Assembly (NCBI GenBank): GCA_030248195.1
Contig: JASAND010020687.1
Coordinates: forward strand, 84,780-148,779
Source: Trissonchulus latispiculum
Taxonomy: Eukaryota; Nematoda; Enoplea; Enoplida; Ironidae
Length of the DNA stretch: 64,000 nucleotides
Direction of reading: 5' to 3'
In this document: positions 24,448 to 37,021 of the stretch, piece by piece
How positions within the stretch are numbered: the first letter of the stretch is position 1
Layout: each line of letters begins with the position of its first letter
Program-made: the position numbers and the translations under genes
The notes under the pieces: generated by a model
The model's input: the letters and a program-made list of their open reading frames with translations, nothing else
What the model was told of the DNA's origin: nothing
Databases searched by the model: none

Positions 24448-25538
24448 GTCAGGGGGGGGGGGGGGAACATGACGGAAAAAAGGGGGAAAAAAACATGGTC
24501 GCCTACTCCCCAACCATAGCAGATGCAGCTGCCTAGTATAGCCCATTAGAAAGAGCAAGTCTAGAAGTATACCCTACAGTACCAGATTGGTTTCTAAGTT
24601 TGATTCTGTAAGTACAGTACTTGACCAAAGTTGACCTCCCAAAATTGGCCAAAATGCTAAGGATTTTCGAAAGTTTGCAAGTCTATATCTAACCAACCAT
24701 CCAACTTTGGCTACTATAAATTTGCATGCGGGCATAATTCGACTTGCTCTATCACATGGCAATAGTGATTTTCCCCTACGTGCACCCAGTAAAAAAATTT
24801 GACCATGTTTTTTTCCCCCACATAGGGTCCACTAGAGCGGGAAAAAAACATGGTGACCAAATTTTCAAATTTTTGCGTATGCTTCAGGAAGGCGTAACTA
24901 ATGCTTCTATAGGAAAGAGAATGCTTTAAAACCGCTAAAAAACTCAAAATATGCCAACTTTGAGCATTTTTGAAGCTTCTAGCTCGAAAATTTGATTTGC
25001 AGCATCAACATGCCAGGTTTCATAAGTTTCTATGGTAAAAATGAAAAGTTTGAAAAAACTTAAAAAATGATGGGATATTGCAATTTTTAACACAACTAAC
25101 TTATTTCTAGCGATATTCTGCATATTATGGCCAGTTCCCAGCAGGTTTCATGCCCAAACAGGTTAGGTACGGCGGATTTAGCATTTTGACCAAAAAATCG
25201 GGTTTTAAGCTTGTTGTGACGCTAGAATGGTGCCTAGGTAGTTTTGCACGCTAAAAACAGCTGAAACAACGCTTTTAAACCACTCTAAATGGTTGCTTGC
25301 TAGAAATCCGTGCCATGTTTTTTTCCCCGCACCATGTTTTTTTCCCCGATTCGCGGGTAAAAAAAACATGGACAAATCCTGTTACTGCCAAAGCTGAGAG
25401 AGGTGTATGAGAAGTTTGAATATACGATTGGATACGTATTTGCCCACGGTACGTAACGGTATACTCAAACCGATCCAAATCCAAACGAAGAAAAAGTTGG
25501 AGGCTTGCTTCCCTATTTATGTTTCCCCCCCCCCTGAC
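24448..25538. mobile_element. TA-flanked element with GGGG-A7-CATGG words
   Basis: The ends are GTCAGGGGGGG and its complement, with TA outside. Internal words are forward near 24484 and 24839 and reversed near 24804, 25314 and 25332. The core carries 'gcagcatcaacatgccaggtt', the complement of a sequence in the 19.0-kb and 21.8-kb elements. Confidence 0.75.
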
Positions 25539-25683
25539 TATGTATACTAAATTTTGAAAATTCAATTTTTTCTGAAATTTTTCAAAAATGTTGGTATTTT
25601 TCGATGTAGACCTACTAAAAACAACCCGCTCTTTCGAATGGCACCGTCAAAATTGTTCTGGCACGCTTCCAGCAAAAAATCCG

Positions 25684-25736
25684 GGTGGGTTTTTTCCCGC
25701 CGATGGGTTTTTTCCCGCATTGGGTTTTTTCCCGAC
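25684..25736. repeat. triplet of GTGGG-T6-CCCGC words
   Basis: Three near-identical words in tandem, between the right end of one TA-flanked element (25538) and the left end of the next (25795), in the orientation opposite to the words just right of it. Confidence 0.7.
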
Positions 25737-25794
25737 ACGGAAAACTTTAATTTCTCCATAACGGCAGGGTCTAGAGAGACAAACTATATATATA

Positions 25795-26995
25795 GTCAAG
25801 CGGGAAAAAAACCCACTCGCCAATGCGGGAAAAAACCCACCCCCAGTGTGGGCTTACCGGTATGAGCTATCTAGGATTTTAATAGCCTATATTGAAGAGC
25901 ATCCAAAATAACCCTGGAGGGTGTATTATTGTCGCTCCCACTGCTTCCCAGCAAATTTTTTGGGACTTTGACATTTTCGAAAATTTGGTCAGTCCAAGTA
26001 CCGAAATTTGGCAAACTTTGCCTGGCCACCCTGAACTACTGGAAAGACTTAGACCAAAGCGGATTGTATGTATGTGTAGAGCATCTGTTGCGCATCATAA
26101 TGATATATGCCACACTGCTCTAACCCGGTGCGACCTGGGGGTGACCTAGAGTTGGCGGGAAAAAACCCACATGCGGGAAAAAACCCACATGCGGGAAAAA
26201 ACCCACTTTTCAAAATTGAAAATTTTTCTAAGCATTAGCAGGAAAGGTCAAACAAATACATACATTTGTTTAATAGAGCCTATAGATTAAATTGGTATAT
26301 ATAGGTTTTACCTGGGTTCGTTCTGTTATGGGAGGTTCAGGGGGTCAAAATCGGACATGGTGCCATTTCAAGCCAAAATTTCAATTTGTCCAAAAATGCT
26401 TATTTTTGCCTTAAAATGGGTCTAGTTTGGCCTCTAAATACAAGAAAAACACGTTTTCTATACGACAGGATGCTTAAACTGCCGAAAATAAACAATTTTA
26501 AAAAATTTCCAAAATTTGCCTAAAATTTTCAAAAGTCACTATGACCTCAATTTTTCAACAAAAACTAATATATTTTAATGCAGTTGTACTAAAAACAACC
26601 CGCTCTTTCATTTGGAACAGTTAGAAATGCTCCTGGCAACTTGCCAAAAAATTTTCGGGGTGGGTTTTTTCCCGCATATGGGTTTTTTCCCGCATTGGGT
26701 TTTTTCCCGCCAGTTTGGGACAATTTTTCTCACTAACGGCGCACCCTAGAGAGGTGTTCTCTAGCTCATAAGAAAGCTTACGACTAGGCCTAGCAGCCTG
26801 TATAGTCAGTATTTCAATATATCAAACCAGTAAAAAGTTCTGGCCAAATATCTGAAAAGTGGGTATTTTCCCGCTTGACTATACCTCATTCGAAAGCTTA
26901 GGGCAAACCCTAATTAAATATAGTATCAAAGTCGTGCTAACCCAAACCAGTCGAAAGTTCTGGTCCAAGAAAAAAGTGGGTTTTTCCCGCTTGAC
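25795..26995. mobile_element. TA-flanked element with GCGGG-A6-CCCAC words
   Basis: The ends are GTCAAGCGGGAAAAAAACCC and its near-complement, flanked by TATA. Word triplets lie at 26156-26205 (forward) and 26659-26711 (reverse). Single reversed copies lie at 26863 and 26976. No coding frame. Confidence 0.78.
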
Positions 26996-27380
26996 TATAT
27001 ATACGTATACATCTCCATTTTATTGATTTAATCTGTTCAAAGGTTTGCATGACGGATTTTTTCAATTTCAAAAAATTCTTCAACTTCTCGAGGGCTCTGC
27101 CCCCCAGACTTGCTGTGCTTGGTGTGTCAATTCTCCATGCTTAGCTTCGCTCATGGTTTCCTTCCATACACAATATATATTATTTTTCTTGCAAAAATAT
27201 TTTGTTCCTGGGAAAAGAAAATTTTTACACCCCCCCCGAAAAAATTTTTCAGCGGGCCCCCGCCTTTTCAAAATCCTGCATCCGCCACTGGACACACGGA
27301 CTGTCACCTCCCTGCATCTACGCTCTTAGGCTTATTCCATTTATGCTTGATATTTTGAGCACTTATATATATATAATTAT

Positions 27381-28148
27381 ACAAGTAATAAAATGCTCCT
27401 ACGGAGCATGAAAAAGTAATATGGGTGGTGGTGACTGGTGAGGCTGTAAAATCAAGAGAGGACTACTCTTAGAAATGCTTAATATGGGGGCTAGGTTCAA
27501 AAAATGAAGAGGACTAGGTTGTGGGCGAATTAATATGGGCACAGCTTCGCCGAGCAACCCATATTCACGGACTGAAAAAGTTATATATATGCATATATAC
27601 GTAGAACATATGTATACATACAGCAGTGTTCAGTTTTAGTTACGGTGCGCAAATAATATATATATATATATATATATACAACTATGATAATCGAGTTTTA
27701 GTGGAAGCAAACATTTTTTTTCGATAAACTCTTAATATTTACTGTGCATTTTAACCATTGATAAGAAAAGTCTATATTTCAACAATAATTTCAGGACTCT
27801 CTCCGACGATCTAGTTGCTTGCCGTAGTCCAGCACAACCAAATTACTATATAGTTTACGTATATATAAGCAAGCAACTTGCAGCGATTGTTTAACTGCTG
27901 GAATTGTTATTATTGACTGACAATAATGGCATTGTATATGACAATCGCCATGGCGAAGCGTGAAAGCCCGCGAATATGGGTTGCTCGGCGAAACTGTGCC
28001 CATATTAATTCGCCGACAACCTAGTCCTCTTCTTTTGAACCTAGCCCCCATATTAAGCATTTCTAAGACTAGTCCTCTCTTGATTTTACAACCTCACCAC
28101 CACCCATATTACTTTTTCATGCTCCGTAGGAGCATTTTTATTACTTGT
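27381..28148. mobile_element. 768-bp element with about 190-bp TIRs
   Basis: The ends are ACAAGTAATAAAA-type repeats. 27381-27572 is the near-exact complement of 27957-28148, and each arm has the small hairpin atgctcc-tac-ggagcat. The AT-rich centre has no frame. The minus-strand ORF over the right arm is a translation of the repeat. Confidence 0.82.
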
Positions 28149-28319
28149 CCTTCTGTCATTTTAAAGGATCCCTTTCGACCAATGCGGCAATGGATACAAG
28201 GAGCTTGAACAGTGCCGTAGGTAGAGCACAAAAGTGATTATATGAATATTATATAGTACCACTGAATTCTCACCTCCGCCCCAAGCTTCGGCCGCTGCAA
28301 CCTCTGTTTGTGAGTGGTA

Positions 28320-29330
28320 CGTATAAGGAGAAAACTTTTTCGCCTCGCCAAAGACTTCGACAGTATGCCCATCGTGTTCAGCGACACGGATTTACTATAT
28401 GGGTACCGCCAGAGGGCCGAAAACCGCTGTTTTAGGGGGTTTGACCAGTGGTCAGTAGGCCCCATAGACCGTAGTCACCACTGGTCATTTCCACCGGAAT
28501 CGGCAATATGCCCATTGACACGAGCGCAGTCTATTTACTATATGCGCTCAAGCAAAATGACGAAAAACGGTGTTTTAGGGAGTTTGACCAGTGGTTACTG
28601 AGCCCCATAGACCGTAGTGACCACTGGTCACTTCCCTCGATTTCGGCAATACGCCCATTGAAACGAGCGTAGTCGATTTACTATATATTTGCCCCCAACC
28701 AAAACGCCGAAAAACGTTGTTTAAAGGGGTTCGACCACTGGTGAATAGGCCCCATAGACCGTAGTGACCACTGGTCACTTCCTTCGATTTCGGCAATATG
28801 CCCAATGAAACGAGCGTAGTCGATTTACTATAAATGACCCCAACCAACATGCCGAAAAGCGTTGTTTTAAGGGGTTTGACCACTGGTCAATAGGCCCATA
28901 GACCGTAGTGACCACTGGTCACTTCCCTCGATTTCGGCAATACGCCCATTGAAACGAGCGTAGTCGATTTACTATATTTGCCCCCAACCGAAACGCCGAA
29001 AAACGTTGTTTTAAGGGGTTCGACAATTGGTGAATAGGCCCCATAGACCGTAGTGACCACTGGTCACTTCCTTCGATTTCGGCAATATGCCCAATGAAAC
29101 GAGCGTAGTCGATTTACTATATATGCCCCGAACCAAAACGCCGAAAAATGCTGTTTATAGTGAGTTTTCCCTACTTTGACCCTGGGCGAGGAACCACGGG
29201 AGCCATGCTGACCAGTGGTCACTTCGGGCGGTATCGGCATTATGCTCATCGTTTTCAGCGACCCCGATTTACTATACATGGGTACCACCCCAAGGCCGAA
29301 AAACGCCATTTTTAGTGACTTTTAGGCCAT
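28320..29330. repeat. 145-bp satellite array
   Basis: 'atagaccgtagt' lies at 28465, 28607, 28754, 28899 and 29043, and a degenerate unit near 29190, giving spacings of 142-147 bp. Each unit holds the palindrome accactggt. It is unrelated in sequence to the 7.6-kb satellite but of the same unit length. Confidence 0.88.
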
Positions 29331-30414
29331 TTTAAGTAAAAGTGGGACTTAGAAACTTTTAGCCAAAACAGGCCAAAAAAATGCAAAGTTTGGGCCCATC
29401 TCCTGAAAGCTCCAGAGCGAAATTAAAAAATCCCCCTCGTTACATTCCGCGCATAGTCCGAACTTTTCAAATAAAACAAACCAAACCGATCTAGCTACTA
29501 ACCTGTGAAAAAAGTCGATCACAACCGAAGTGCCAAAATAGCGAAAGTCCGACTTTGGGGCCTTGGCACAGAGCCAAAATTGGCAGTGTGCCAAAATGAA
29601 TAAAAAAGGTTGCATGGGAGGACACTGCTTACCAACATTATAATAGTAGTATAGGACCAAAATGCCCATATCGTTCCAACACTGCGCTGACATAAGCACT
29701 TCCGAAAAGCGTTATTAACCGAGAAAAAAAAACAAACACACGGTAACTCCCGCCTAGTGCAAAATTTCGAAGTTCGGAATTTTAACCAAAAGTATGGTGG
29801 TACTTGTAGTACTGCTCGAGTACTTTACGATGGTAACATTTTTACCCCTCCCAGACCTCTAATTAGCTGGCACCAGGCCAACACTGTCTCCAGGGGGTCG
29901 CGCAGACGCCTTTATAGCCATATTATGTAGGGGCGCTATCGCGCCCCTACATAATATACGTATACATTCATGCGAGAGATTATTCGTCCGTAAAATTCCG
30001 GGTTTCTCTAAGCCAAAGACGTGGAGGGGTGGTGGAAAGACCAAAAGTGGGGGATAAAATAGGCTACTGCTTTAACTAAGCCAGTTTCCTTTTAGGAAAA
30101 TTTTGAGACGATTTACCAGCACTTGTGCAGATGGGGGGGGGCAAAATTTTGCATTGGTCCCCACTTACAGAATATACGTATAGATTAGAAAATCGAAAAA
30201 AATTTTGTCTCCGATTTTTGGACTAAAAAAATTAGCTAAATTAGACAGTGTTTTTAAACTCGAAAACTTGATTGCCAACATGTTTCTGAGTCCAGAATAA
30301 GGTCAATATTGAGTCTAGAAGTCCATAAAACCGTTATAAACGTGTATTTCTCATTTGAAAATGTTTAGGCAGGGAGGTCGCAAGGGATGGCAGTAGGCAT
30401 AAGTGTATTACAGG
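29331..30414. other. no gene seen
   Basis: It holds a perfect 15-bp hairpin near 29924-29957 (ttatgtaggggcgc / gcgcccctacataa) and a decayed purine-rich patch near 30020-30150. No coding frame can be supported. Confidence 0.4.
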
Positions 30415-30611
30415 TAGTGTTGTTCACCGGCCGGCAAACCCACCCATTTTTCCTGGGCCGGCCGGCCCAGTTCGCGACGCCGGCTGTCCAAAATACAAGC
30501 AAAAATATAAGACTTTTGACAGTTTTCAATGCAGATTGCAGCAAGTAAGGCGATAAGCCACAGAAACTGTCACCGGCCGGCCGGTCTGGACAGGGCCGGT
30601 GCACAACACTA
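30415..30611. mobile_element. 197-bp MITE with CCGGCCGG-rich ends
   Basis: Terminal repeats TAGTGTTGTTCACCGGCC and near-complement, GC-rich palindromic ends around an AT-rich core. The target duplication is not clear. Confidence 0.65.
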
Positions 30612-32129
30612 ATTATAGGGATTTGCGTTGGGGGAGACCGCCTCCCCGATATTTTGGCAGGCCATCTTTTTGGACCCCTATGACCCCCAAACCTCCCCAA
30701 AAACGTTTTTATTTTTATGTAAAAAAATCGGATTTGCAACCATTTCCAAATGACAAAACTGGAGAAAAAAGGAAAACATTAGACATTTTACTGAAAATGC
30801 TATATTCATAACTAAAAATCTAAAAATCAAAAATATTTCAATATTATTGTTACTTTATTCGAAAAAATTGGGAAATTTTTGCAAAAGATGTCGAATTTTT
30901 AGGCAAAATTTTTAAAATTTAGAGGGTGAGTTGTGGAAAAATTGGAAGACTGGTCCATTTAGGATGGGAGGCTCAACTATGGCACGGGGGCCCTCCCTTT
31001 AGGTACATTTTGTGGGCCCCCTTCCTACGTCCAATGTCAGCCAATATTGCATTTCAAAATTTTACCCAGTATCCGGTATATCTGTCTTAGGAGATTCAGT
31101 ACAATATATGTACTAGTATAGTATGTGATCCCACACGGTACTAGTACATGCGGAATCAGCTTTACACTGTGCAGAGTGTAGGCAGGAAGGTTTTATTAAA
31201 TAGTAAAGTTACGTACGTAGGTGGATATAGGTTCATAGGAATGCAGGCAGATTAGCTAGGTACGTACGGTTCCGGTAATACGGCGATTCTGGGTCCCAAG
31301 CTCCGGGAGAAGAACGCGACGGACACACAAAAAGGATTGATTTAGGAAAATGACCCAGAAATTAGTGCTCGGATCGGTTCCACTGAAACCGATAGAGCCG
31401 GAACCGGAACCGGAAGAATGTTTGGAACCGGACCGGTTCCAGCGTAATTTGTCTCAGATATTTGATAATGTTTTCAGTTTTCAAATAATGTTTTCAAAAA
31501 TTAAGTTTTCGGCCAGCAAATTCTGAAAATTTCGCTAGCTTTTCAATGTGGTTTTCTAGAAGTCTACCGAAAACAATTATACGGTATTATTCTCCAACAA
31601 TAAGTAAGTGTTTAACTTTTTCTTGTATGTTGGCAGGATACCCACGACTTTGGAGCTGATGATTGCTTGAAGTCAACAATTTTGAAGCGAGTTGAGAAGC
31701 TATCTTTATATCAAGATATAGCCTAGGACTTTCGTTTTCTAATGGATACCTGGAAACTAACTTTGGTTTTCTAGAATTTTCACTGAATATTAGAATGAGT
31801 GTACATATTTCTGATTTTTGCATTCCGGAAGAAATTTTTGAGAGATACCAGTTACGCCATTCGACCTCTACCAACAGCTGTAACCCCTTCTCAGTTATCC
31901 TATAATCGCTCATCGCTCTGAAAAAATTTTAAAAACTTACAGGTTTATAACACCAAAATACGTATCTAACTGTAGAAAAAGCATAGAAAGATGTTTAATC
32001 GCACAAATCTAGATTTTTTTCTCTCAGTAGACAGTCGAGTCACAAAATTGCTTATTTTGACTGAAATGAGGGCACCAAAAGGAAAACTGACATTTTTTCA
32101 CCACTGTACTATTTCTAACGGTTAAGGAC
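30612..32129. other. no firm gene; one unassigned frame
   Basis: A minus-strand frame 31913-31587 (108 codons) begins just after a plausible acceptor (ttttttcag) and contains YRITEKGLQLL, a winged-helix-like start. It matches nothing I know and has no linked exons. An inverted ggaaccg/cggttcc patch lies at 31375-31440. The rest looks non-coding. Confidence 0.3.
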
Positions 32130-32133
32130 TTAA

Positions 32134-33359
32134 GGGGGGGGCTACTAAAGGTTTGCCCCGACTTTGTCCGATTGGCCTACTTTTTGGCGAGGATATAGAG
32201 CATGGGTGTGGTCAAAAAAATATCGGGTACTGAGATCTTAGTTGCCTTCCAGCCATGTGCAGCCGTCGCGTTAATGTGCCCGACCCCCCATTTTTCGCAA
32301 CTACCAACATAATTAATTAAAAATTTCTACTGACTGCTAGGCCCAAGCTTCAAAGCTGTCATTCGCCAATATGATTTGGCACATATGTCCCTACCTGCAG
32401 AAAAATACTAGATGTCTGTATCTTATCTGCATCTAAGGGAATTACTCTTCAAAGTTGAAGTTGCGGCAAAAATTTAAAAATTTTTGGCTAACGAAAGGAA
32501 AATTTTATTACTGGTGCGAGCTATAAAGCTGTAATTTGGCATAGAAGGAGTCCCTATAGGAGTACTCATTTGTGCCAAATGGCAAGAAATTCTGCCGCGT
32601 AAAAAATTTTTATGTCAACTTTAATCTTCAAAAATTTCCTAAAACGCCTTTTTGGGGAATGGTAGCCCAGAAATAGAAAAAAATCAAATTTTTTGAAATT
32701 AAAATTTTTTGAGATATTTGAACTCAGCGAGGTTGAAAACGCCCCCACAAAAGATTTCAGCTCGATTAGTGAAGGTTTGCGACTTCTATGGCTGCAGAAA
32801 GCCTCTACACAGGATCCGACAGACTGAAAATGGCGGTTTCGGCCAATTTTTTTAAGATTAAAGTTGACATAAAAAATTTTTCACGCGGCAGAATTTCTTG
32901 CCATTTGGCACAAATGAGTACTCCTATAGGGCCTCCTACTATGCCAAATTACAGCTTTATAGCTCGCACCAGTAATAAAATTTTCCTTTCGTTAGCCAAA
33001 AATTTTTAAATTTTTGCCGAAACTTCAACTTTGAAGAGTAATTCCCTTAGATGCAGATAAGATACAGACATCTAGTATTTTTCTGCAGGTAGGGACATAT
33101 GTGCCAAATCATATTGGCGAATGACAGCTTTGAAGCTTGGGCCTAGCAGTCAGTAGAAATTTTTAATTAATTATGTTGGTAGTTGCGAAAAATGGGGGGT
33201 CGGGCACATAAACGCGGCGGCTGCACATGGCTGGAAGGCAACTAAGATCTCAGTACCCGATATTTTTTTGACCACACCCATGCTCTATAATATATCCTCG
33301 CCAAAAAGTAGGCCAATCGGACAAAGTCGGGGCAAGTCCATTTTAGTAGCCCCCCCCCC
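32134..33359. mobile_element. 1.2-kb foldback element with about 500-bp arms, TTAA-flanked
   Basis: The left arm 32134-32640 and right arm 32850-33359 are complementary almost base for base, around a spacer of about 210 bp. The ends are GGGGGGGGCTACTAAA and complement; TTAA lies on both sides (32130-32133, 33360-33363). No transposase. A lone end with the same first 16 bases (ttaaggggggggctac) lies at 51181. Confidence 0.88.
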
Positions 33360-33363
33360 TTAA

Positions 33364-34130
33364 GTTAGTGTAAGCCAGAAAGGTTGCCATTTTTGAAGAA
33401 ATCAATTTAGAAAAAAGAAACCAGAATTCAGACTCACCACTTTAAAATTTCTTTTGGTGCTATTTATATTTATGATTTTGTGTTATGCATTTACTTAGCA
33501 AATGTAGATTATAAAATCTTTTGAATGAATTCAAGCTAAATTATACAATCTAATCTTATGTCTCGATAGAAGAGATAATCTGAAGATACACTTGTTCATA
33601 TCAAGAAACATTATGGTCAATTTTAGATTGAATTTGCCACTTAGCTTGTCGTTAGAGAAAGTATATAAAGCTTTGCGAAAAACTAGGCATACGAACAAGA
33701 CAAATTTCTAGTCAATGCGTTCGCAGAATAGTGTTTTATTCAATGCCGCAGCCAGTCAACCGCCCGCAGCCAACTGAAGGGTCTCACTCTCGACTCGATG
33801 TATTTGTAGCTTATTTTTTAATTAGAATCACAGCCGAAATTTTTTTACAGTTTCTACACTCTTAAAGCTTACAGCTACAGTATATGTACCGCCAATCGTA
33901 AATAATAGGATTTTAGGATAATAATAGGATTATGTATATCTTGCTAAATCTGCAGCTACTTCAATGCAAAAAGAAATATGAACAGTTTCTGAAACAGCAA
34001 GATAGATGATTGCGAACAAGTAACGAAATCCTTGATCAATTGTCAAAGAAAAATAATAAAAGAGGACCAGCCTAGCTTTAGTGGCGGTGAGATGTTGTGC
34101 ATGTCCTAAATCCGATGCTTTCTGACTCTT
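33364..34130. other. no clear gene; TATA-like motif
   Basis: AT-rich. TATATAAAG at about 33661 with AATG/ATG-containing sequence downstream is promoter-like but leads to no frame. The right part may be the decayed end of the Polinton polymerase. Confidence 0.3.
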
Positions 34131-34341
34131 GAATAATCTGTGTGTCATTATACACAGGATATGAGTTTAGGATTGAAAGAACCGTTGACCCATCAAAAAT
34201 AGTTGGAACTAATTTTTAAAATATACCCCCTTCTTAACAATTGATTTTTAATGCCTTTCATTTTTTCTCATTATCCCCACATACAAGTGCATATGCCTTA
34301 GCACGTATACCACAAAAAGCCTCGATAGGAACACCCTTAAT

Positions 34342-34674
34342 AGGTAAAAGGTAAAGGTGACCCCTGGAGAATATCTCCGTCCCTGCTTCAGGGACAAGGG
34401 GTGTCACCTCAAATGATGACTACATCCGTGGAAGGGGGGGGCCGGCCCTTCAAGGCTTTAAACCCTACACGGACTCCTGTCACCTTCCCACAATAGTAGT
34501 ACCCATTTACCGACCAATTAAGGATGGATAGCTGGGTTGGCTAGAGCTCACGGCGAACCGATATGTGCTTAGTCTCTTGCTCAAGGGGATTTGTGAAAGC
34601 TTTGTGGCAGCGGGGATTCGAACTTCGGACTATCGGATCCGAAGTCGAACGCCTTAACCACTCGGCCGGCACGG
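34342..34674 (-). mobile_element. tRNA-derived SINE (Ser/Leu-tRNA-like head)
   Basis: Read on the minus strand, the head has an A box (GGCCGAGTGGTTAAGGCG) and a B box (GTTCGAATCC) about 45 bp apart, then a GC-rich body and a tail of ACCTTTT-like repeats. A near-perfect 10-bp duplication, cac(c/a)cttaat, flanks it (34332-34341, 34675-34684). It is inserted inside the decayed polymerase. Confidence 0.85.
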
Positions 34675-36334
34675 CACACTTAATCTCATCCTTCAACTCA
34701 TCCAACACTTTTTTGTTTTTTGTTGAGTATAAACGGTGATCCTCAAGGTATTCACTAGTATCAAATGGATCAATATCATGTAATATATCGTCATACACAT
34801 TTTCAGTAACAATGTAACAGCATAAACTATCAGTATCTGTAAATAACAAATTTCATTATCTTCCTACTTAGGCATTATATATGTAGTTATAATGAAAGTC
34901 ATGCATTAAATATTTCGATAGCTCCAGCACAGTAAATCCTACCTATATTGGCTACAACGCTCTACAGTAACGTGTTTCATAGACAATGCTACCAAATCAT
35001 CAGAGAATATAGCTGAACGGTTATAACGGGGGTTAGATACAAGTTATCATGTTTTGTGGAGTTAATTACCAGTTTGATGTGCTGATCGGCTCTGACGTTT
35101 TCCATCGTTTTCCCAAAAACGGCATTTTTAAGTAGCTTGTACTGATCCATCTCAAATTCGATCTTTGCATGCTTTCTTTTTTCCGCATTGAATAAAGATT
35201 AAGGCTTCATCCATGGAATCTGAGTAAGTTTAAGGACTCGATGTTCTTTGGTAAATTGAAGTAACAGCGTGAGGTATTGCGAGATTGCACTTCAAATGAG
35301 CCGTACCTCGAAAACGACCACGAGATGGCAGTGATCTCTGATTCTGTTTTGATAATCTTAACATTTGTCCACAAGCTTCTTAGAACCTGCAAACAATCAA
35401 TTTTTCCTTCTATATATAGTGGGAGAGTCAACTTCCACATCTTCCCACAGCAATTGCAAATGTCGACAAGTCTACAGCCACATGGTTTATGCAGCTGGTA
35501 CGGTGCTGTGAATGACGTGCTGGTAGTAGGGTGACAGCTGTCAACTTTCTCCAGTATGCATTCAAAGTCAGCATACATTATATACGAGGATCACTGCATT
35601 TTATGAATGTTTCTGAAATGCAGCACATATCTTCAGTCATCACAACAGCTGTTGGATCATTCTTCTCACATCTTTGTATATGCTTCTTCTGTTTTTCTTC
35701 AGTATAGCAAGGTATGAGACACCGAGGACAAAAATACAGCTTGTGCTCCCTTCGTCTTTCCTGAGACAGTAATCAATCCAAATTCTTGATACAGAAATAA
35801 TGTTGTTTTCTTGCTTTTTCTTACAATAGCAAGTCCAAGTGTTGAGATCCTTTGTTTTTTGAAACATAAAATGCAGTAACATTTTACTACTATTCACTCC
35901 GTAAATATTAATGTTGATTTTATTCAGCTTTTCAAACTTTGGAGCATCCTTGATGGCAATATGAAATATAATGTCAGTAAAATCTGCGTCATCAGTAAAT
36001 ACAAAATATTTGCTACATCTTATCAGCAGGGTGCAATCCTGAGAGAACTAACCATTGATGCAATGACTGTCTTCATTCTGTATATTGACAGCAGCGTTTT
36101 TAGCATCAATATTTTAACGAGTCGGTATGTAGGCAGATCCATGAAGAGGACGATATCTGGTACAATGGATATCTAAATGAATTATTTCCTTCATTGCCTA
36201 ACCAGAACGCTTCTTCAGAAAGTTCTTTATTAGAAGCAGGATTTCAGTTAAGCATTCTCTGATTTCCATAGCGGCATCGTTTCCGGGAAGGATTACCCTA
36301 TTATTACAGCTGTAGTAACCCTCGATTGTCTCTT

Positions 36335-37021
36335 CAGGGGCCGATGTTATAAAGCGATTTAACCCGGTTAAAACGCTAACCCGGGTTAGAAACTGGGTTA
36401 TCAACTCTAACCCAGTAGTATAAAAACGGGGTAAACGAAACCCGGGTTTCGCTGGAGGAGTTAGGGTTAGGGTTAGGGTTAACCCTTAACCCAATATTAT
36501 AACAAAACCTGGGTTTCAAACCCGGGTTAAAATCGGGGTTAAATCAAGCAAATCTCAACCCTCCTCAGTGAGGAGGGTTAGAAGTTAACCCGGATTAGGT
36601 TTTGGATAAAAAACTAATGGAAAATTTTTTGAAAACTTGCTTTTGACGATGAAAACACATTTTCCACATTGCTTTTCATCGTAGTGGACTTTTTTTAAAC
36701 TTCATTTTTATTACAAATTTATTATTTGGAGTTTTTTATGAAAAGGGTTGAAAAATGAAGGTTGGGGCTAGAAATGGGGTTAACCTCAAAAATAACCCGG
36801 TTAAATTCTTGGCAGCTGACTCTGCTGCTTCCTTGAGCTGATTGGGGTTAAAAATGGGGTTAACTCTAGGGATAACCGGGTTAAGTTAACCTAACCCTAA
36901 AAATGCTTTATAATACAGGGTTAACCCCATGGGTTAACCTAACCCCAAAATTTTGGGGTTAACCCCAAAACGGGCTAAACCCGGGTTAGCCTTAACCCCA
37001 TTTTTATAACATCGGCCCCTG
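36335..37021. mobile_element. 687-bp TIR element made of AACCC/GGGTT words
   Basis: The ends are CAGGGGCCGATGTTATAAA and its complement. The interior is built from gggtta/taaccc words in both orientations, including a run of three ttaggg at about 36465-36482. Removing exactly this interval leaves the polymerase frame continuous, so it is an insertion; no target duplication is seen. Confidence 0.8.

Larger units (their letters stand above)
21497..27290. mobile_element. hAT-like element, 5.8 kb, filled with nested insertions
   Basis: The ends are CAGTGGCGGATCCAGG and the near-complement CAGTGGCGGATGCAGG. Eight flanking bases are gatacacg on the left (21489-21496) and gacacacg on the right (27291-27298), a hAT-type 8-bp duplication with one change. 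Between the ends lie at least four other elements and no transposase frame. Confidence 0.68.

Noticed and set aside
31587..31913. Host exon encoding a winged-helix protein
   Set aside because: Only one motif-like string; no linked exons, no donor in phase, and the upstream intron would be too short. Kept only as an unassigned frame.
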